Assembly: GCA_030490835.1 (NCBI GenBank)
Contig: CM059972.1
Coordinates: 46,293,452 to 46,357,451, forward strand
Length of the DNA: 64,000 nucleotides
Reading direction: 5' to 3'
From: Annona cherimola
Taxonomy: Eukaryota > Streptophyta > Magnoliopsida > Magnoliales > Annonaceae
Shown here one piece after another: positions 38,739-48,078 of the stretch. The translations under genes were made by a program, and so were the position numbers. The stretch's first letter is position 1. Each line of letters begins with the position of its first letter. Below the pieces are notes generated by a model. That model saw only the letters and a program-made list of their open reading frames with translations. It ran no database searches and had not been told where the DNA came from.

Positions 38739-39262
38739 ATTCCTTGTCGTTCGAATGTAAACGAAATCAAGGGATTGTTGTTGATTGTTGTTGATTGAAG
38801 TTCCTTTCCTCCGATTCAGTTGTTTTGAATCTATTGGAATGCATTAAAGTTTACTCGTTCTACTTACAGTCAAATCAAGTCAATTAGATTGAGTTGTTCT
38901 CAATTGTAGCTAATCAAAGTTCATTCTATCAAACTCAATTCATTTGATTCGATTTCAATGCCTTTAAGGTCATTCCTTGTCGTTCGAATGTAAACGAAAT
39001 CAAGGGATTGTTGTTGATTGTTGTTGATTGAAGTTCCTTTCCTCCGATTTAGTTGTTTTGAATCTATTGGAATGCATTAAAGTTTACTCGTTCTACTTAC
39101 AGTCAAATCAAGTCAATTAGATTGAGTTGTACTCAATTGTAGCTAATCAAAGTTCATTCTATCAAACTCAATTCATTTGATTCGATTTCAATGCCTTTAA
39201 CGTCATTCCTTTTCGTTTGAATGTAAATGAAATAAAGGGATTGTTGTTAATTGTTGTTGATA
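38739..39262 (+). repeat. Junction between the 2330-bp and 1398-bp HOR territories
   Basis: Two consecutive type 2 monomers start at 38797 and 39030, so alternation is broken here and nowhere further right. They carry GTAAACGAAATCAAGGG and GTTGTTGATTGTTGTTGATT tails like one monomer class of the 2330-bp HOR. The switch happens inside a B half with no foreign sequence. Confidence 0.78.
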
Positions 39263-40588
39263 GAAGTTCCTTTCCTCCGATTCAGTTGTTTTGAATCTAT
39301 TGGAATGCGTTAAAGTTTACTAGTTCTCCTTAGAGTAGAATCAAGTCAATTAGATTGAGTTGTACTTAATTCTAGCTAAACAAAGTTCATTCTATCAAAA
39401 CTCAATTCATTTGATTCGATTTGAATACCTTTAAGGTCTTCCCTTGTCGTTCGAATGTAAATGAAATGAAGGGATTGATGTTGATTGTTGTTGATTAAAG
39501 TTCCTTTCGTTCGAATTAGTTGTTTTAAGTCTATTGGAATGCATTAAAGTTTACTCGTTCTACTTACAGTCAAATCAAGTCAATTAGATTGAGTTGTACT
39601 CAATTGTAGCTAATCAAAGTTCATTCTATCAAACTCAATTCATTTGATTCGATTTCAATGACTTTAAGGTCATTCCTTGTCGTTCGAATGTAAATGAAAT
39701 AAAGGGATTGTTGTTAATTGTTGTTGATTGAAGTTCCTTTCGTCCGATTCAGTTGTTTTGAATCTATTGGAATGCGTTAAAATTTACTCGTTCTCCTTAG
39801 AGTAGAATCAAGTCAATTAGATTGAGTTGTACTTAATTCTAGCTAATCAAAGTTCATTCTATCAAACTCAATTCATTTAATTCGATTTGAATACCTTTAA
39901 GGTCTTCCCTTGTCGTTCGAATGTAAATGAAATGAAGGGATTGATGTTGATTGTTGTTGATTGAAGTTCCTTTCGTCCGAATTAGTTGTTTTGAATCTAT
40001 TGCAATGCATTAAAGTTTACTCGTTCTAGTTACAGTCAAATCAAGTCAATTAGATTGAGTTGTACTCAATTCTAGATAATCAAAGTTCATTCTATCCAAC
40101 TCAATTCATTTGATTCGATTTCAATGCCTTTAAGGTCATTCCTTGTCGTTCGAACGTAAATGAAATCAAGGGATTGTTGTTAATTGTTGTTGATTGAAGT
40201 TCCTTTCCTCCGATTCAGTTGTTTTGAATCTATTGGAATGCGTTAAAGTTTACTCGTTCTCCTTAGAGTAGAATCAAGTCAATTAGATTGAGTTATACTT
40301 AATTCTAGCTAATCAAAGTTCATTCTCTCAAACTCAATTCATTTGATTCGATTTGACTACCTTTAAGGTCTTCCCTTGTCGTTCGAATGTAAATGAAATG
40401 AAGGGATTGATGTTGATTGTTGTTGATTGAAGTTCCTTTCGTCCGAATTAGTTGTTTTGAATCTATTGGAATGCATTAAAGTTTACTCGTTCTACTTACA
40501 GTCAAATCACGTCAATTAGATTGAGTTGTACTCAATTGTAGCTAATCGAAGTTCATTCTATCAAACTCAATTCATTTGATTCGATTTC
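39263..40588 (+). repeat. Older paralogous block, right partner
   Basis: First monomers of territory 3, matching 17015-18340. They include the 1-bp insertion near 39398 that territory 1 also carries in its CTACGGG monomer, so territory 3 begins with sequence related to the edge of territory 1. Confidence 0.68.
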
Positions 40589-43500
40589 AATGCCTTTATG
40601 GTCATTCCTTGTCGTTCGAATGTAAATGAAATGAAGGGATTGATGTTGATTGTTGTTGATTGAAGTTCCTTTCCTCCGATTCAGTTGTTTTGAATCTATT
40701 GGAATGCGTTAAAATTTACTCGTTCTCCTTAGAGTAGAATCAAGTCAATTAGATTTAGTTGTCCTTAATTCTAGCTAATCAAAGTTCATTCTATCAAACT
40801 CAATTCATTTGATTCGATTTGAATACCTTTAAGGTCTTCCCTTGTCGTTCGAATGTAAATGAAATGATGGGATTGATGTTGATTGTTGTTGATTGAAGTT
40901 CCTTTCGTCCGAATTAGTTGTTTTGAATCTATTGGAATGCATTAAAGTTTTCTCGTTCTACTTACAGTCAAATCAAGTCAATTAGATTGAGTTGTACTCA
41001 CTTGTAGCTAATAAAGGTTCATTCTATCAAACTCAATTCGTTTGATTCGATTTCAATGCTTTCAACGTCATTCCTTTTCGTTCGAATGTAAATGAAATAA
41101 AGGGATTGTTGTTAATTGTTGTTGATTGAAGTTCCTTTCCTCCGATTCAGTTGTTTTGAATCTATTGGAATGCGTTAATGTTTACTCGTTCTCCTTAGAG
41201 TAGAATCAAGTCAATTAGATTGAGTTGTACTTAATTCTAGCTAATCAAAGTTCATTCTATCAAACTCAATTCATTTGATTCGATTTGAATACCTTTAAGG
41301 TCTTCCCTTGTCGTTCGAATGTAAATGAAATGAAGGGATTGATGTTGATTGTTGTTGATTGAAGTTCCTTTCGTCCGAATTAGTTGTTTTGAATCTATTG
41401 CAATGCATTAAAGTTTACTCGTTCTAGTTACAGTCAAATCAAGTCAATTAGATTGAGTTGTACTCAATTCTAGCTAATCAAAGTTCATTCTATCCAACTC
41501 AATTCATTTGATTCGATTTCAATGCCTTTAAGGTCATTCCTTGTCGTTCGAACGTAAATGAAATCAAGGGATTGTTGTTAATTGTTGTTGATTGAAGTTC
41601 CTTTCCTCCGATTCAGTTGTTTTGAATCTATTGGAATGCGTTAAAGTTTACTCGTTCTCCTTAGAGTAGAATCAAGTCAATTAGATTGAGTTGTACTTAA
41701 TTCTAGCTAATCAAAGTTCATTCTCTCAAACTCAATTCATTTGATTCGATTTGACTACCTTTAAGGTCTTCCCTTGTCGTTCGAATGTAAATGAAATGAA
41801 GGGATTGATGTTGATTGTTGTTGATTGAAGTTCCTTTCGTCCGAATTAGTTGTTTTGAATCTATTGGAATGCATTAAAGTTTACTCGTTCTACTTACAGT
41901 CAAATCACGTCAATTAGATTGAGTTGTACTCAATTGTAGCTAATCGAAGTTCATTCTATCAAACTCAATTCATTTGATTCGATTTCAATGCCTTTATGGT
42001 CATTCCTTGTCGTTCGAATGTAAATGAAATGAAGGGATTGATGTTGATTGTTGTTGATTGAAGTTCCTTTCCTCCGATTCAAGTGTTTTGAATCTATTGG
42101 AATGCGTTAAAATTTACTCGTTCTCCTTAGAGTAGAATCAAGTCAATTAGATTTAGTTGTCCTTAATTCTAGCTAATCAAAGTTCATTCTATCAAACTCA
42201 ATTTATTTGATTCGATTTGAATACCTTTAAGGTCTTCCCTTGTCGTTCGAATGTAAATGAAATGAAGGGATTGATGTTGATTGTTGTTGATTGAAGTTCC
42301 TTTCGTCCGAATTAGTTGTTTTGAATCTATTGGAATGCATTAAAGTTTTCTCGTTCTACTTACAGTCAAATCAAGTCAATTAGATTGAGTTGTACTCACT
42401 TGTAGCTAATCAAAGTTCATTCTATCAAACTCAATTCGTTTGATTCGATTTCAATGCTTTCAACGTCATTCCTTTTCGTTCGAATGTAAATGAAATAAAG
42501 GGATTGTTGTTAATTGTTGTTGATTGAAGTTCCTTTCCTCCGATTCAGTTGTTTTGAATCTATTGGAATGCGTTAATGTTTACTCGTTCTCCTTAGAGTA
42601 GAATCAAGTCAATTAGATTGAGTTGTACTTAATTCTAGCTAATCAAAGTTCATTCTATCAAACTCAATTCATTTGATTCGATTTGAATACCTTTAAGGTC
42701 TTCCCTTGTCGTTCGAATGTAAATGAAATGAAGGGATTGATGTTGATTGTTGTTGATTGAAGTTCCTTTCATCCGAATTAGTTGTTTTGAATCTATTGCA
42801 ATGCATTAAAGTTTACTCGTTCTAGTTACAGTCAAATCAAGTCAATTAGATTGAGTTGTACTCAATTCTACCTAATCAAAGTTCATTCTATCCAACTCAA
42901 TTCATTTGATTCGATTTCAATGCCTTTAAGGTCATTCCTTGTCGTTCGAACGTAAATGAAATCAAGGGATTGTTGTTAATTGTTGTTGATTGAAGTTCCT
43001 TTCCTCCGATTCAGTTGTTTTGAATCTATTGGAATGCGTTAAAGTTTACTCGTTCTCCTTAGAGTAGAATCAAGTCAATTAGATTGAGTTGTACTTAATT
43101 CTAGCTAATCAAAGTTCATTCTCTCAAACTCAATTCATTTGATTCGATTTGACTACCTTTAAGGTCTTCCCTTGTCGTTCGAATGTAAATGAAATGAAGG
43201 GATTGATGTTGATTGTTGTTGATTGAAGTTCCTTTCGTCCGAATTAGTTGTTTTGAATCTATTGGAATGCATTAAAGTTTACTCGTTCTAGTTACAGTCA
43301 AATCAAGTCAATTAGATTGAGTTGTACTCAATTCTAGATAATCAAAGTTCATTCTATCCAACTCAATTCATTTGATTCGATTTCAATGCCTTTAAGGTCA
43401 TTCCTTGTCGTTCGAACGTAAATGAAATCAAGGGATTGTTGTTAATTGTTGTTGATTGAAGTTCCTTTCCTCCGATTCAGTTGTTTTGAATCTATTGGAA

Positions 43501-46486
43501 TGCGTTAAAGTTTACTCGTTCTCCTTAGAGTAGAATCAAGTCAATTAGATTGAGTTGTACTTAATTCTAGCTAATCAAAGTTCATTCTCTCAAACTCAAT
43601 TCATTTGATTCGATTTGACTACCTTTAAGGTCTTCCCTTGTCGTTCGAATGTAAATGAAATGAAGGGATTGATGTTGATTGTTGTTGATTGAAGTTCCTT
43701 TCGTCCGAATTAGTTGTTTTGAATCTATTGGAATGCATTAAAGTTTACTCGTTCTACTTACAGTCAAATCACGTCAATTAGATTGAGTTGTACTCAATTG
43801 TAGCTAATCGAAGTTCATTCTATCAAACTCAATTCATTTGATTCGATTTCAATGCCTTTATGGTCATTCCTTGTCGTTCGAATGTAAATGAAATGAAGGG
43901 ATTGATGTTGATTGTTGTTGATTGAAGTTCCTTTCCTCCGATTCAGTTGTTTTGAATCTATTGGAATGCGTTAAAATTTACTCGTTCTCCTTAGAGTAGA
44001 ATCAAGTCAATTAGATTTAGTTGTCCTTAATTCTAGCTAATCAAAGTTCATTCTATCAAACTCAATTCATTTGATTCGATTTGAATACCTTTAAGGTCTT
44101 CCCTTGTCGTTCGAATGTAAATGAAATGAAGGGATTGATGTTGATTGTTGTTGATTGAAGTTCCTTTCGTCCGAATTAGTTGTTTTGAATCTATTGGAAT
44201 GCATTAAAGTTTTCTCGTTCTACTTACAGTCAAATCAAGTCAATTAGATTGAGTTGTACTCAATTGTAGCTAATCGAAGTTCATTCTATCAAACTCAATT
44301 CGTTTGATTCGATTTCAATGCTTTCAACGTCATTCCTTTTCGTTCGAATGTAAATGAAATAAAGGGATTGTTGTTAATTGTTGTTGATTGAAGTTCCTTT
44401 CCTCCGATTCAGTTGTTTTGAATCTATTGGAATGCGTTAATGTTTACTCGTTCTCCTTAGAGTAGAATCAAGTCAATTAGATTGAGTTGTACTTAATTCT
44501 AGCTAATCAAAGTTCATTCTATCAAACTCAATTCATTTGATTCGATTTGAATACCTTTAAGGTCTTCCCTTGTCGTTCGAATGTAAATGAAATGAAGGGA
44601 TTGATGTTGATTGTTGTTGATTGAAGTTCCTTTCGTCCGAATTAGTTGTTTTGAATCTATTGGAATGCATTAAAGTTTTCTCGTTGTACTTACAGTCAAA
44701 TCAAGTCAATTAGATTGAGTTGTACTCACTTGTAGCTAATAAAGGTTCATTCTATCAAACTCAATTCGTTTGATTCGATTTCAATGCTTTCAACGTCATT
44801 CCTTTTCGTTCGAATGTAAATGAAATAAAGGAATTGTTGTTAATTGTTGTTGATTGAAGTTCCTTTCCTCCGATTCAGTTGTTTTGAATCTATTGGAATG
44901 CGTTAATGTTTACTCGTTCTCCTTAGAGTAGAATCAAGTCAATTAGATTGAGTTGTACTTAATTCTAGCTAATCAAAGTTCATTCTATCAAACTCAATTC
45001 ATTTGATTCGATTTGAATACCTTTAAGGTCTTCCCTTGTCGTTCGAATGTAAATGAAATGAAGGGATTGATGTTGATTGTTGTTGATTGAAGTTCCTTTC
45101 GTCCGAATTAGTTGTTTTGAATCTATTGCAATGCATTAAAGTTTACTCGTTCTAGTTACAGTCAAATCAAGTCAATTAGATTGAGTTGTACTCAATTCTA
45201 GCTAATCAAAGTTCATTCTATCCAACTCAATTCATTTGATTCGATTTCAATGCCTTTAAGGTCATTCCTTGTCGTTCGAACGTAAATGAAATCAAGGGAT
45301 TGTTGTTAATTGTTGTTGATTGAAGTTCCTTTCCTCCGATTCAGTTGTTTTGAATCTATTGGAATGCGTTAAAGTTTACTCGTTCTCCTTAGAGTAGAAT
45401 CAAGTCAATTAGATTGAGTTGTACTTAATTCTAGCTAATCAAAGTTCATTCTCTCAAACTCAATTCATTTGATTCGATTTGACTACCTTTAAGGTCTTCC
45501 CTTGTCGTTCGAATGTAAATGAAATGAAGGGATTGATGTTGATTGTTGTTGATTGAAGTTCCTTTCGTCCGAATTAGTTGTTTTGAATCTATTGGAATGC
45601 ATTAAAGTTTTCTCGTTCTACTTACAGTCAAATCAAGTCAATTAGATTGAGTTGTACTCAATTGTAGCTAATCGAAGTTCATTCTATCAAACTCAATTCG
45701 TTTGATTCGATTTCAATGCTTTCAACGTCATTCCTTTTCGTTCGAATGTAAATGAAATAAAGGGATTGTTGTTAATTGTTGTTGATTGAAGTTCCTTTCC
45801 TCCGATTCAGTTGTTTTGAATCTATTGGAATGCGTTAATGTTTACTCGTTCTCCTTAGAGTAGAATCAAGTCAATTAGATTGAGTTGTACTTAATTCTAG
45901 CTAATCAAAGTTCATTCTATCAAACTCAATTCATTTGATTCGATTTGAATACCTTTAAGGTCTTCCCTTGTCGTTCGAATGTAAATGAAATGAAGGGATT
46001 GATGTTGATTGTTGTTGATTGAAGTTCCTTTCGTCCGAATTAGTTGTTTTGAATCTATTGGAATGCATTAAAGTTTTCTCGTTGTACTTACAGTCAAATC
46101 AAGTCAATTAGATTGAGTTGTACTCACTTGTAGCTAATAAAGGTTCATTCTATCAAACTCAATTCGTTTGATTCGATTTCAATGCTTTCAACGTCATTCC
46201 TTTTCGTTCGAATGTAAATGAAATAAAGGAATTGTTGTTAATTGTTGTTGATTGAAGTTCCTTTCCTCCGATTCAGTTGTTTTGAATCTATTGGAATGCG
46301 TTAATGTTTACTCGTTCTCCTTAGAGTAGAATCAAGTCAATTAGATTGAGTTGTACTTAATTCTAGCTAATCAAAGTTCATTCTATCAAACTCAATTCAT
46401 TTGATTCGATTTGAATACCTTTAAGGTCTTCCCTTGTCGTTCGAATGTAAATGAAATGAAGGGATTGATGTTGATTGTTGTTGATT

Positions 46487-46605
46487 GAAGTTCCTTTCGT
46501 CCGAATTAGTTGTTTTGAATCTATTGCAATGCATTAAAGTTTACTCGTTCTAGTTACAGTCAAATCAAGTCAATTAGATTGAGTTGTACTCAATTCTAGC
46601 TAATC
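46487..46605 (+). repeat. A half-repeat (119 bp), example
   Basis: First half of a type 2 monomer. Laid against the B half at 46606 without gaps, 34 of the first 49 bases match, including shared AAGTTC, the T-rich TTTGA core and CAATGC. After that the two halves align only with small gaps, but CGTTC and the later T/G-rich part still correspond. This is direct evidence that the 233-bp unit began as a tandem duplication of a unit of about 117 bp. Confidence 0.8.
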
Positions 46606-46719
46606 AAAGTTCATTCTATCCAACTCAATTCATTTGATTCGATTTCAATGCCTTTAAGGTCATTCCTTGTCGTTCGAACGTAAATGAAATCAAGGGATTG
46701 TTGTTAATTGTTGTTGATT
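46606..46719 (+). repeat. B half-repeat (114 bp), example
   Basis: Second half of the same monomer. It begins AAAGTTCATTCTATC, contains the CGTTCGAACG segment and ends in a T/G-rich tail of TTG triplets (GTTGTTAATTGTTGTTGATT in this subtype). The tail is the most strand-asymmetric part of the monomer. The start of the next A half (GAAGTTCC) follows without any spacer. Confidence 0.8.
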
Positions 46720-46952
46720 GAAGTTCCTTTCCTCCGATTCAGTTGTTTTGAATCTATTGGAATGCGTTAAAGTTTACTCGTTCTCCTTAGAGTAGAATCA
46801 AGTCAATTAGATTGAGTTGTACTTAATTCTAGCTAATCAAAGTTCATTCTCTCAAACTCAATTCATTTGATTCGATTTGACTACCTTTAAGGTCTTCCCT
46901 TGTCGTTCGAATGTAAATGAAATGAAGGGATTGATGTTGATTGTTGTTGATT
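46720..46952 (+). repeat. Reference monomer, type 1 (233 bp)
   Basis: Chosen as a clean example of type 1. It starts at GAAGTTCCTTTCCTCCGATT. Its A half carries CTCCTTAGAGTAGAATCAAG and GTACTTAATTC; its B half here carries the CTCTCAAACTC and GACTACC variants, followed by AAGGTCTTCCCTTG. Composition counted by hand: 37 C, 42 G, 34% G+C, six CpG. In 39263-64000 every second monomer is of this type; elsewhere type 1 is sparser and spacing is irregular. Confidence 0.93.
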
Positions 46953-47185
46953 GAAGTTCCTTTCGTCCGAATTAGTTGTTTTGAATCTATTGGAATGCAT
47001 TAAAGTTTACTCGTTCTACTTACAGTCAAATCACGTCAATTAGATTGAGTTGTACTCAATTGTAGCTAATCGAAGTTCATTCTATCAAACTCAATTCATT
47101 TGATTCGATTTCAATGCCTTTATGGTCATTCCTTGTCGTTCGAATGTAAATGAAATGAAGGGATTGATGTTGATTGTTGTTGATT
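46953..47185 (+). repeat. Reference monomer, type 2 (233 bp)
   Basis: Immediate right neighbour of the type 1 reference. It starts GAAGTTCCTTTCGTCCGAAT, carries CTACTTACAGTCAAATCACG and ends its A half with GTACTCAATTGTAGCTAATC. The B half has GATTTCAATGCC and, in this subtype, TTTATGGTCATTCC. Diagnostic differences from type 1 are GTCCGAATTAG against CTCCGATTCAG, TTACAGTCAAATC against TTAGAGTAGAATC, ACTCAAT against ACTTAAT, and GGTCATTCC against GGTCTTCCC. Type 2 subtypes differ again in CTAGTTACAG, GAACGTAAATG and CTTTCAACG. Confidence 0.92.
47044..47060. other. Dyad ATTGAGT-N3-ACTCAAT in type 2 A half (example)
   Basis: A perfect 7-bp inverted repeat with a 3-bp spacer (TGT). It recurs at the same place in most type 2 A halves across the window. 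In type 1 the right arm is ACTTAAT (one mismatch) or worse (TTTAGTTGTCCTTAA), and in subtype (d) only the inner GAGT/ACTC remains. Such dyads can be bound by dimeric proteins or form cruciforms; function here is not shown. Confidence 0.8.
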
Positions 47186-48068
47186 GAAGTTCCTTTCCTC
47201 CGATTCAAGTGTTTTGAATCTATTGGAATGCGTTAAAATTTACTCGTTCTCCTTAGAGTAGAATCAAGTCAATTAGATTTAGTTGTCCTTAATTCTAGCT
47301 AATCAAAGTTCATTCTATCAAACTCAATTCATTTGATTCGATTTGAATACCTTTAAGGTCTTCCCTTGTCGTTCGAATGTAAATGAAATGAAGGGATTGA
47401 TGTTGATTGTTGTTGATTGAAGTTCCTTTCGTCCGAATTAGTTGTTTTGAATCTATTGGAATGCATTAAAGTTTTCTCGTTCTACTTACAGTCAAATCAA
47501 GTCAATTAGATTGAGTTGTACTCACTTGTAGCTAATCAAAGTTCATTCTATCAAACTCAATTCGTTTGATTCGATTTCAATGCTTTCAACGTCATTCCTT
47601 TTCGTTCGAATGTAAATGAAATAAAGGGATTGTTGTTAATTGTTGTTGATTGAAGTTCCTTTCCTCCGATTCAGTTGTTTTGAATCTATTGGAATGCGTT
47701 AATGTTTACTCGTTCTCCTTAGAGTAGAATCAAGTCAATTAGATTGAGTTGTACTTAATTCTAGCTAATCAAAGTTCATTCTATCAAACTCAATTCATTT
47801 GATTCGATTTGAATACCTTTAAGGTCTTCCCTTGTCGTTCGAATGTAAATGAAATGAAGGGATTGATGTTGATTGTTGTTGATTGAAGTTCCTTTCATCC
47901 GAATTAGTTGTTTTGAATCTATTGCAATGCATTAAAGTTTACTCGTTCTAGTTACAGTCAAATCAAGTCAATTAGATTGAGTTGTACTCAATTCTAGCTA
48001 ATCAAAGTTCATTCTATCCAACTCAATTCATTTGATTCGATTTCAATGCCTTTAAGGTCATTCCTTGT

Positions 48069-48078
48069 CGTTCGAACG
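48069..48078. other. Perfect palindrome CGTTCGAACG in a B half (example)
   Basis: Ten-base palindrome present in B halves of the GAACGTAAATG subtype (f). Other B halves read CGTTCGAATG, one base off. The core TTCGAA occurs in nearly every B half, about once per 233 bp, and additionally in some A halves (GTTCGAATTAG). Confidence 0.8.

Noticed and set aside
47044..47060. The A-half dyad as a transcription terminator or operator.
   Set aside because: It has no T-run after it, lies in a non-coding satellite and recurs hundreds of times. A gene-regulatory call is not supported, so it is recorded only as a dyad.
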